The notes below the pieces were generated by a model, which ran no database searches, was not told the DNA's origin, and saw only the letters and a list, made by a program, of their open reading frames with translations. 64,000 bases of DNA, from positions 868,001 to 932,000 of the forward strand of contig OY751494.1 of NCBI GenBank assembly GCA_963565915.1, given 5' to 3'. The DNA is from Entoloma clypeatum. Taxonomy: Eukaryota > Basidiomycota > Agaricomycetes > Agaricales > Entolomataceae. This document shows, piece after piece, positions 56,601-64,000 of this stretch (positions are counted from its first letter, which is position 1; each line of letters begins with the position of its first letter). The position numbers and the translations under genes were made by a program.

Positions 56601-58401
56601 TCACCCTGAATCAGACGATGATTTGCCGCGTAGCGAACCCAATGACGAGCCACGAGTACCCACTCCAGAGCCCGAGCAAGTACCAGATCGACCGATCAGG
56701 GAACGACGAGTTCGGAGAATGCCAGACAGCATCTATGGGGAAGACACCCCTGCTTCTGATCTTGAAAAAATGGGTCGAAGACGTAGACTGGGCGGTCAAA
56801 CGGCATGGATGAACGATCTCCTAATGGAGGCAATCTCCATCCAAGTAGGCATCATCGAAATGTCACACAAAGACATATACTCTCTTCCGAACAAAGAAGA
56901 TTGGTATGCGGCAGAACGAAAAGAGCTAGACATGCTCAAAAGCCGCGGGGTGATCACGGAGTTAGTACCCCTACCTACAGGGAGGAAAGCTCTAAGGAAC
57001 AAATGGGTTTACAACGAAAAATCCGATGGGCGTTTGAAAGCGCGCCTTGTTGCAAAAGGTTTCTCACAGGTAGAAGGGATTGACTTCGATCAGATCTTCT
57101 CACCAGTAGTGAGATACGAGACAGTCCGATTGATTCTGGCATTGACAGCCCTTGAAGGGTGGTTCATGACACTCTTGGACGTCTCAGCAGCCTTCCTCTA
57201 TGGAACACTCCGTGAGGTAATTTACATGCGACAGCCTGAGGGCTACATAGTAAAAGGGAAAGAAAACCTCGTGTACCGACTATACAAAGCCCTATACGGA
57301 CTCAAGCAGGCCGCATTAGCCTGGTGGAGGGAACTCGATTCCTCCATGAAAAAGCTCGGCTTTGCCCGGCTTCACTCCGATGCGGGAGTTTTCATTCACA
57401 CAAGTACCAAAGGGGAAACTGTGATCGCCGTCATTTATGTCGATGACTCTGCTTTTCTCGGCACAAACCGGGAATACACGCTGGAAAAGAAGAAGGCCTT
57501 CATGACAACATGGGAATGTAGGGATCTAGGCCACCTAGTCCCTGATGGGGAACCAAAAGAATTTCTCTCTATCCAAATAAGGCAACGTGGGAAGCGGATC
57601 TTCATTGATCAAGTACCCTACCTTGAGAAAATTCTCGCACGCATGGGGATGAGCGAATCTAATGCCACCCATACCCCACTCCCGACGGGCTACAAACCCA
57701 TGAAGTCTGAAGATGAACCCAATGCGGAACTCAGATCCAAGTACCAATCCGTCATCTGGTCACTATTGTACTTAATGATCGGGACAAGACCTGACATTTG
57801 TTTCGCCGTAATCAAAATGTCCCAATTCTCTGCAAACCCTACCAAACGCCATTTAGAAGTGGCAAGGGATATTTGCAGGTATTTGAAGGCGACAAAAAAT
57901 TACGCGATCATGTACGATGGTGATTCTGGGAAAGGAATCTACGCATTCACAGACTCCGATTGGGCGTCAGACGAAAACACCAGAAAGTCCACCACTGGTT
58001 ACTTCGTATCGCTGGCATCTGGAGCAGTAACATGGGTTTCATCGGCGCAAAAAACCATTGCCCTCTCTTCCACGGAAGCAGAATACATGGCGCTATCAGA
58101 TTGCAGTCGCGCAGTGACATGGCTTAGAAGCATGCTTGCCGAACTTGGGATGCAGATCGGATCAGTCCCGATCTATGGAGATAACAATGGCTCCGTCTTT
58201 ATCGCATCCAACCCTGTAACTGAAAAGCGGTCCAAGCACATTGACGTGCGATTCCACTTCGTCAGAGAAAAAGTATCCGAAGGCATCATTACGGTCGAAT
58301 TCATCGAAGGAGTGAATAACCCTGCAGACCTTTTAACTAAGAATCTGGGGAAAGTCCTCTTTAGCAAGTTTATCCCGTACTTTGGATTACTTAAAAACTA
58401 G
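53611..58401 (+). CDS. Copia gag-pol polyprotein (intact)
   Basis: 1,596 residues; ATG at 53,611 chosen (the frame is open upstream without an ATG). In order: copia-type gag (IAIFDGIDYQSWAEKMKSYL; KEAWTMLKDAYSKVSPATIF); aspartic protease WILDSGASLHFT (about residue 525); integrase with HHCC (WHKRLGHPN ... CTGCLKGK) and DDE (HSDLKQIS about 726, RVDGGGEF about 789, GRAERINRTL about 823). The reverse transcriptase follows (NKWVYNEKSDGRLKARLVAK; VIYVDDSAFL about 1276), then RNase H (FTDSDWASDENTRKSTTGYF; SSTEAEYMALSDC; SKHIDVRFHFVREK). No stop or frameshift. No complete CCHC knuckle is seen in gag (only CTHCKEKE). This is the only intact full-length retrotransposon polyprotein in the window. Confidence 0.95.
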   Translation: MSTSRSALDSIAIFDGIDYQSWAEKMKSYLLHQGVWRLVSGDIERPDIKDFTVTVSTPASATSTSATQPPAVTITVDHPAFAKEKKAWIRDDDMAQGSIRLKVSEAIRRHIKDASTSKEAWTMLKDAYSKVSPATIFGDFKAAASFKLSGRDPVPEIERLGSLFARLSDAKFIVPDLMQAMILASAIPDAWSSLSTALFQVYDADDFTWQAVADSIISEYRRKYAIGSTRASNEQARKISRTKRKGQDPKWEKQTVPSTSHNNADEQPNSTNPSTASEKKKGKGRWRNQKKRANNADNESDQAEEMVEFIAPAIEHIPRRPAPCPLPPRQRAPCPLPPRHAPTFTTVTGRGKTTSTAQPESEKMQSLLQRMNPPPSQYTGLPSGKPSVWKKNERVRRLAREIGAQPSGSNLRILDTIIPDIDERPAKQRRVAPSIEESLKMMDIDQEWMGPDVFEDEIELDGSSKPFLEPYQLRNANNTSQQTYNILASTSTECVDHISSDLHKKYIKHFASCTHCKEKERAQWILDSGASLHFTYEFKDFAYYRPLTVKRFVQTAAKGKKLEILGVGAVPVRHTLNGEIKTHLLRPVFYIPDMDTRLLSLGVFLNHGYKVDGTCGEINISKGLSKIQFSPHILGQTIYWLDTEIRYDQIHAISSEITVETWHKRLGHPNDQALRKIPTSTKGVPETLVREKSQESCTGCLKGKMPNQSYPNSITRATKTFDLIHSDLKQISTASYHKYKYFLTFLDDFSSHVWVILLRKKSDAVMALRQFLAMIQNQFAATPKKWRVDGGGEFNEYKDVLADHGILIDITLPYQHQQNGRAERINRTLWEKSQALRFDACLPPMWWEFCLEHAAFLYNRTPMQRLEWNTPYFRVTNEIPDMSSIRVFRCQAYVYIPKEKRRNSLESRSRLMIYLGSKPGVKGYRFMDPETNTIFMGGKAIFDESKYPRCHIDPLPENHPEMENPEPADEFEDLIPGNDDNDSHYEKPHDPVPTGQDHPESDDDLPRSEPNDEPRVPTPEPEQVPDRPIRERRVRRMPDSIYGEDTPASDLEKMGRRRRLGGQTAWMNDLLMEAISIQVGIIEMSHKDIYSLPNKEDWYAAERKELDMLKSRGVITELVPLPTGRKALRNKWVYNEKSDGRLKARLVAKGFSQVEGIDFDQIFSPVVRYETVRLILALTALEGWFMTLLDVSAAFLYGTLREVIYMRQPEGYIVKGKENLVYRLYKALYGLKQAALAWWRELDSSMKKLGFARLHSDAGVFIHTSTKGETVIAVIYVDDSAFLGTNREYTLEKKKAFMTTWECRDLGHLVPDGEPKEFLSIQIRQRGKRIFIDQVPYLEKILARMGMSESNATHTPLPTGYKPMKSEDEPNAELRSKYQSVIWSLLYLMIGTRPDICFAVIKMSQFSANPTKRHLEVARDICRYLKATKNYAIMYDGDSGKGIYAFTDSDWASDENTRKSTTGYFVSLASGAVTWVSSAQKTIALSSTEAEYMALSDCSRAVTWLRSMLAELGMQIGSVPIYGDNNGSVFIASNPVTEKRSKHIDVRFHFVREKVSEGIITVEFIEGVNNPADLLTKNLGKVLFSKFIPYFGLLKN

Positions 58402-58466
58402 ACGAAAGAGTACCTATATGGGAAAAAGTAAGATGTATTTAGAAGTATGTACTAAATATGGGGGGG

Positions 58467-58775
58467 TGTTGAAACTTTTCCCATCACGTAGATTAGATTA
58501 GATTAGATTACATCACATGACCTTTACATATCTTCATTACATACTTGTTTGGTTGGTACAAACAGTAGTACGGTATATAAGACCAGGAAACTGTTAATAT
58601 CAACAAGTTGTCTCTTGACTCTTAACCAGCTCCATCGCTCTTACCAGCCTCAACTGCTCTCACCAGCCTTACCCCTCCAAACCATGTAAGTGATCATAGC
58701 GGTATCGTAGAGTACTTCCACTGTAGCTATGTTGCTCAGTACACCTGTGGCTAGCGCCCAGGTGGAACTTCAACA
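58467..58775 (+). repeat. 3' LTR of copia
   Basis: Follows the G-rich tract; differs from the 5' LTR mainly by C/T and single-base indels in the first 110 bp. Confidence 0.93.
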
Positions 58776-60716
58776 AGAATGAAACATGAGCCTTCGTAGT
58801 TTGCCTACACACTGGCTATGGGGATCAACCTCCACGATATTGCATAAGTCGAAAATGTCCCTGGAAAACGGGTTGTTGGGATCGTAGTTATTAAATTGAA
58901 CTTTGGCCTTCAATCGGCCAGTGGGGTTGGTTGCATCACCAATAATCTCTATAATGGTTACAACACGTCCCTTCCATGCATGGCCTTGCTTTTGGATATA
59001 AACACTTTTGCCTATTGTCGGCGTCTTCCTCACTGTTCCACAAGGGACCTCAGGCATCATGTCTACTTCACCCGCAGCAAGTATGGATGGCCCTAGAGTG
59101 AGTGGCTGCATAGGTTCCTGCGGTGCAAGCTGCGAAGGAGGTTGCCAAGAAATAGCATTGTTCCGGTGCACCGTGAAAGTCTAGGAAGGATGAGCATATA
59201 GTATACATGTGACACAGTCACCAACATTGATCGATTCCGACTCGCCTCCATAAATGATGCTTTCTGCAGCGATGCCGGTACTATCGAGAACCATCATATT
59301 ATTGTCTTCGACTTTGACCGCCCAACCTGTCCTATCTTTCAAAGCACCTGGGAGGACCTTGATGAAATCCCCGACACTGAAAGTTTTGCGGAGGTAGTTT
59401 TGTGGTAGGTCAATAATATAATCCAAATCCTCGAGAGCGATGTTGATATGGGTAGAACACACCTCACATACAACACCCGTTTTACCATGAAAGCAACCTA
59501 AGATCACTGATACCTTGTCGTGCGATACGAATTCCCATTCTAGAATCTGGGGAAATGGCGCGTCCATGATTTTAGGGTGTTTGCTTGCAAGAACAGGCAA
59601 TAAAGTTCGGTTGGCATGAAGACAAGGGACATGCACACCGAATAAGGGCTGACGTCCTTGACCAGGAGCCCGTGATTGAATGTACGGCCTTCATAAATGA
59701 AGGTTTTGCCAATCAAGCAAGGTTCAGAGCTGTCGTGCATAATATGTCATCCATTGCCATTAATATTGAACAGTGCAGGAGTTGGGCGCTGATTTGTTCG
59801 AGGACGCAGGCATTTTAAACCAAACACGTCCAGTAACAACTGCAAATGAGGAACCAAAAAGATACTTAACCCACCATCTGGCTTCTTGTTGGAAACATAA
59901 CCGACCTCCCCTCTGTATGTTCCTCAAAGAACGCGTACCCATTGACCTTCCTCAATATCTTCATGGCCTTTCTGTGGTGGAGTTAATGCCACAACACGAT
60001 CTTCGATAGGTATATTCATGGTGATGAGGCCACCCTTTTCATGGAGGATTCCAGGTGTTATGCGTAAAAGGTCACAGACCTTTGCTGACATCACCCCCTC
60101 GATGTAAATATATCCTGGGCAGTGTGGAGACTGGAAGGCTGATCGTATCTCGTGTTCTTCGGTCACCATTTGTAAAAGTGTGTAAATCGCCTCATATTCT
60201 AATCCATGCTAAACAGAAAGGGACTGTGAGATAACAGCAATAAAAACAAGGAAAATAGCAACACGTACATGGCACTTGACACGAAACACAGGCCAGAATT
60301 TATCTGGTATGCATTCGACCATGGGCTGCAATCGCATCCTCATAGGAGCAGCATTCTCGGCCAGTAGCTCCCACACCCGGCTGGATTCTCCCTGCCTCTC
60401 GTCTGGATGATCTGTGACGCGTTTGTCCAATTGACTGCGAGAGATAGCGTGCTCCATAAATCTAACCCATTCTTCTTCTGTGTTTACTTGTTGATATTCC
60501 TCCAATGTATGAGCACCTGCGGGAGGATTGACCACATACCGAACATCTTCATCGGCCACAACAAATTCTGGTAGAGACAATGAGAGATGATTGTACATTG
60601 GAGGGTTTGGGTATATTACCATCATCACTGGTCTCATCTGCTGAGTTGTCCTCCCTCTCATCAACTGCGGCTTCAACGTCGATGGATCCTGGCATAATGT
60701 CGACACAGCTAACCAT

Positions 60717-61189
60717 GTTAATCAGTCAGACTGGAGATGCAATGCGCTCTGCACATGTGGTGTTCCAATACTTCAGTAGCCACAATCCAGTACTAATGTA
60801 CTGATGTACTGACAACAAATCAAGACTTACCCGTTCGTGGACTTGGAAGGAGGAAAGCGTCACGTGTTGGATGAGCAAAATTTCCTAAAATGGGCCCCCA
60901 GTTATGTTTAACTGGGAGCGGTTGAGGTTGCCTTGAGTCAAAGGGAAGCGCCAATGGATTTCTCACTGTCTTCTCTTGACTTCAAATGACAACATCGCTA
61001 GAACCAAGAGATATAGTGACTCATAGACTTAGCATGCAATGTAATAGATACAATGAATAGAAGAATTGATTATACTCTACTACCTATAAGAATGTATTGA
61101 TCTCTCTGATCCTCTTCGTGACCACCACCGCTCTCTGCTATGTGCCACTTATCCAACCAGATTGACGACCAGTGCAGTGTCTACTCACG
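60717..61189. other. Upstream region of the Spt5-like gene and flank of gypsy E
   Basis: About 470 bp with no ORF of interest. It presumably holds the former promoter of the Spt5-like gene. No clear TATA box was found. Confidence 0.35.
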
Positions 61190-61592
61190 TGTTATGATCA
61201 TATTTTCACTTTTTACTTTATCTTATCTTATCTCGATCTTATCTTAGCTTATCTACATCATATCATACATGAGGACATCTTATCATTATCGCGCAGCATG
61301 ACGCTGCCGCAACGCAGCCTCATGGAATTTACATATATAAGTAGGGTACTTTCACTTGTATTCGATAGCTTGTTCTCTTGAGATTCCCGCTGGGTCTCTT
61401 GGCAATACAGTTCTCTTATCATCTTTCCACTTCGTTCCTAAGTTTGGGCTCGCGACGTCGTTTGACTTAGCATCGCCTCAACAGAAGAACAAGCTCTTTC
61501 TACTCGCCCGCCCAAACACACACTCCCCACTCCATCATCACTATCCCCGCCGTTTCGCACTTTTGCGTTAAAAGTCGCACTTCGTTATTACA
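61190..61592 (+). repeat. Probable 5' LTR of gypsy E
   Basis: About 403 bp from TGTTATGATCAT to TTCGTTATTACA, with atatataagtaggg (about 61,331) as TATA region and a cttatctta-rich stretch. Borders are set by TG..CA only, because the 3' LTR is not in the window. Confidence 0.5.
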
Positions 61593-62059
61593 CACGGACC
61601 CTAGCATTAAGGGGGATCTCCCAGACTTCAGGTATAAGAAGAGAAACGCTTGGTGCACCCACTATATCTAGCGTTGCCGTTTGAGACACATAGGGAAATG
61701 TTGAGCCCGTCCCGTGTCGAGGTGACCAAAGGCCGACGCAACTAACCTTCGGGAAAGCTGCTGGCGTGTGTGACAGTTGGAGAGAGCAGACCGTACACGT
61801 CTAGATCACAAAAGGTGTTCCAACCCCCGACCCTATTTCAGGATATCGACCAGTCCAGCGCGTGTAGGGGATCTGACCGCGTGGACTTCATTTTTCCTAG
61901 ATCTTCCTTTGCTCGGGTAAATCGGCTACCTGGGTAAACAGATCACTCTTTGGGTTTTTTCTTTTAGATTTTTTCTCGCCTAAGCGTTAGAACAGGGTCG
62001 CGCGCCCAACGCAAGATACTACTGTTCAGAAAACAACCACTCCCCCTCACCACACCATC
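61593..62059 (+). other. Leader of gypsy E
   Basis: Non-coding 467 bp between LTR and gag. No primer-binding site could be assigned with confidence. Confidence 0.4.
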
Positions 62060-63167
62060 ATGGCCAAAGGCACCAACGCCCAATTCGACGAAGAATTTGA
62101 ACAACACCACGCACCATCACCCTTACCTCCGATACCACTGTTCAATCACCCCCCCCCCACAAAACAACAATCGTGGAAGGAAATTAGAAGTCGCCGCGGA
62201 TCCCGGCAAATACAATGGATCCAAAGCAATGTTCACAGTATGGTGGACTAAGATGCTCGCATGGCTCAGGGTAAACCGAGAGCTATTCAATGGAGAGGAA
62301 GAAGTGTGCATTGCAGTGTGGTCGCGATTGGACGGTCCCACGGCAGGAGTTTATGGGGAAACCCGTTTGAATCAATGTATGGAATCAGAAGATTGGCCAA
62401 CGTACCGAGAGCTAGTCAGTGAAATCACAACAAGGTTTCGTCCCACCACTGAGATCGAATGGGCCCGATCCAAAATCGAGAGCTTTAAGCAAGGTTCAAT
62501 GAAGACCGATGATTGGATTACGCAATTCAGGACCCTGGTGATCAAGGGCAAGATCGAGGAAAGGCACGGTGTAACCCTTTTGGAAAGGAATGCCAAGGAA
62601 TCTATCATGCAACAACTCTTCCAGCAAGGGAGGAGAAAGTCCACGGTGCAGGGCACCTGTGAAGAAATTTTGGCAATCGGCAGAGTGGAAGAGACCTTCG
62701 CAGCAAGACCAGGCATGAGGACTGGCAATAACTTTGGACAACAACGTAACACATGGGGCAATCGGCCCGCATACGGACAGCAGCAGCAACAGAGGCCCTT
62801 TGGGCAACAACAGAATGGGGGGTACCGTCCTCAACAGCAAAACGGTCAACAACAACAGCAGCAACCACGACGGGACCCAAATGCAATGGACGTCGATAGG
62901 AACCAGAGATGCGCTCCTGGTAATTGTTATAACTGCGGCGGACAGGGGCATTTTGCCCGAGATTGCAAACGACCGCAGCGCAGGGTGCAAGCGGCAATGA
63001 TCGAACAAATCGACGAACAAGAGGAGGAGGAAATTTTGAGACAAATCAACGCGAGGCGTCAAGCGCGTCAAGCCACGAATGGACAAATGGGTGTGAATAG
63101 CGCGCCTGCGCTGAATCCCAATGGACAAGCTGCAGGGCAGCAGGGTTTTGTGAACGTCAACCAGTAA
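62060..63167 (+). CDS. Gypsy E gag, with a one-base shift at a C10 run
   Basis: The start ATG at 62,060 opens MAKGTNAQFDEEFEQHHAPS in one frame. After ten C residues (62,149-62,158) the homologous frame continues one base later (GRKLEVAADPGKYNGSKAMF ... to TAA 63,165-63,167). One C too many explains it. The gag core reads WWTKMLAWLRVNRELFNGEE, TYRELVSEITTRFRP and KTDDWITQFRTLV, followed by a Gln-rich stretch and one CCHC knuckle CYNCGGQGHFARDC. The C-terminal acidic/basic helix (EEEEILRQINARRQARQ) precedes a slippery heptamer. Confidence 0.8.
63143..63149 (+). promoter_or_regulatory. Candidate -1 ribosomal frameshift site G_GGT_TTT
   Basis: Matches X_XXY_YYZ in the gag frame, 15 nt before the gag stop. 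Slipping back one base leads into the pol frame, which is open from about 63,108 onwards (TAG in that frame just before). Confidence 0.6.
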
Positions 63168-64000
63168 TCCCCCCGCTGGCTCTGACAAATCGATATGAAC
63201 AATTGCCTATAGACTCTTACATATATAAAGACACTGTAAATTCTTGGTTTCAAAAGCTTACGGACGCAGCAGTTACATACAATAAAATACTATTGGACAA
63301 ACCCAAAAAGGTAAAAACCCAAAAAAATAGCACAGATGATTCGGACTTAGATACGCTTGTAAACTATATCATTGGGGAGCCCTCGGCAACAAGGCTTGGT
63401 TTGTCCCCTACGGATGAATGCTTAATTCCCTGTTGCGAAGAATCAGATAACTTAACTAGGCAAACGGACTCTATGGGGGAACCATCTTTTATTCGATCCG
63501 CTTCTTTGGAAAAGGAGCTCATGATGAAAATCATGCTGGAAACGTTGCAGGACAAACGCACATTTGATGTTGAAGCATTATTAGACTCAGGGGTGACAGG
63601 GATGTTCATAGATCTGGACTTCGCCAAAAGGAACAACATTAAATTAAGGGAACTACCTTTCCCCATTCGGGTCTACAATGTTGATGGCACACTTAACCAA
63701 GGAGGTTCGATCACGCATGAAGCAGTCATGGCTATGCGGTATAAAGGACACGTGGAGATAGCAGTGTTTGAAGCATGCAACCTAGGAAAAGCTAAAATTA
63801 TTGTTGGACATACTTGGCTAAAACGTCATAATCCAGAAATCGATTGGGAAAAAGCGGAAATTAAATTATCCAGATGTCCAGAAGAATGTGGCATGCGTCG
63901 AACACATTACTTAAATAAAACCGCAAGGACCAGATGGGGTGGAAGAATGGAAGAAGTAGTAGAAGGAAATGAGGAAGAAGTGAAGGAGGAAGTAATCCAC
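63150..64000 (+). CDS. Gypsy E pol N-terminus (protease), partial
   Basis: Open frame in -1 relative to gag, without its own upstream ATG. It reads VIPPLALTNRYEQLPIDSYI, then a linker, then an aspartic protease EALLDSGVTGMFIDLDFAK (active-site DSG with V in the usual A position), flap-like NVDGTLNQGGSI and AKIIVGHTWLKRHNPEIDW. It continues, acidic, to the window end (EEEVKEEVIH). Expression probably depends on the frameshift site above. RT lies beyond the window. Confidence 0.8.

Larger units (their letters stand above)
52940..58775 (+). mobile_element. Ty1/copia retrotransposon, apparently complete
   Basis: 309-bp LTRs (52,940-53,248 and 58,467-58,775) begin TGTTGAAAC and end TTCAACA, with a target duplication AGAAT on both sides (52,935-52,939 and 58,776-58,780). 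The LTRs differ at about eight positions (about 97% identity by eye). The PBS, a polypurine tract (aaatatggggggg, 58,454-58,466) and one unbroken gag-pol frame are all present. It lies antisense inside the Spt5-like gene copy 2, in or next to an intron. Confidence 0.95.
52232..60716 (-). pseudogene. Spt5-like NGN/KOW gene, copy 2, split by a copia insertion
   Basis: Start ATG at 60,716, stop at 52,232, interrupted by copia at 52,940-58,775. The acidic N-terminus (MVSCVDIMPGSIDVEAAVDE, REDNSADETSDD) is followed by introns at GTAATA and GTACGT sites. An NGN-like domain follows (KFWPVFRVKCH|HGLEYEAIY; EIRSAFQSPHCPGYIYIEGV; VCDLLRITPGIL). Then come KOW segments (EEGQWVRV ... GTYRGEVGYV; HDKVSVILGCFHGKTGVV; SVGDFIKVLPGALKDRTGWA; GKSVYIQKQGHAWKGRV), a Pro/Thr linker (TPAYTPAWDPSAMTPVAPDG) and a C-terminal PDHLAIVNETAAER. 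Canonical Spt5 (about 1,000 residues) clamps RNA polymerase II; this paralogue follows its order but lacks a long CTR. It is inactivated by TGA at 59,924-59,926, probably another at 59,747-59,749, and the copia. Confidence 0.75.
61190..64000 (+). mobile_element. Ty3/gypsy element E (5' part; runs off right edge)
   Basis: Probable 5' LTR, leader, gag and start of pol on the plus strand. Distinct from A/B, D, F and G by its gag and protease sequence. The rest of pol and the 3' LTR lie outside the window. Confidence 0.8.

Overview
The window looks like a chromosome segment of a mushroom-forming basidiomycete (Agaricomycetes). Genes are split by many introns of about 50 bases with GTRNGT...YAG borders. 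Protein families are basidiomycete-typical, and several waves of Ty3/gypsy and Ty1/copia LTR retrotransposons, hAT and Tc1/mariner relics are present. No bacterial-type operons, CRISPR arrays, rRNA genes or bona fide tRNA genes were seen.

Bases 1-8,400 are an ordinary genic island. It holds the 5' part of a multi-pass membrane protein gene (minus), an ELL-associated-factor (EAF) transcription elongation gene (plus, divergent from the first), a secreted ferritin-like Rds1-type gene (minus) and a BTB/POZ gene (minus). Bases 8,400-13,000 decay into gene relics: the C-terminal part of a serine carboxypeptidase, a fragment of an unidentified family present twice, and an unidentified minus-strand gene with broken frames. 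A small cysteine-rich secreted protein gene with a TATA box lies at 13,073. Bases 13,310-16,360 are non-coding repeats.

Bases 16,360-46,800 are a nest of mobile elements. A relic of an Spt5-like (KOW) gene carries a solo copia LTR. Beside it lies a decayed gypsy (F), with gypsy A inserted in its 5' region. Gypsy A and a second gypsy (B, 39,071-45,722) are inverted, near-identical copies over 5,686 bp. Gypsy B sits inside the pol of another gypsy (D). Element A carries two 5' LTRs plus 15 bp of element B's own flanking DNA, so sequence was copied at the DNA level from B into A. Between them are an hAT transposase remnant, a gypsy chromodomain remnant, and two intact, tightly spaced multi-exon genes of unknown function (33,543-36,360). 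A Tc1/mariner relic follows B.

Bases 46,800-52,200 hold a tRNA-derived SINE head, minisatellites and a long imperfect inverted repeat. From 52,232 to 60,716 lies a second, more complete Spt5-like gene (acidic N-terminus, NGN-like domain, several KOW segments). It is split by an apparently intact copia element (52,940-58,775; 309-bp LTRs, TSD AGAAT, 1,596-codon ORF). The right edge enters another gypsy element with a gag, a consensus -1 slippery heptamer and an open pol frame that runs off the window.

Four observations deserve most attention: the chimeric gypsy A; the Spt5-like NGN/KOW gene family hit twice by the same copia family; a conserved extra ORF between pol and the 3' LTR of the gypsy pair; and the compact two-gene cassette at 33.5-36.4 kb.
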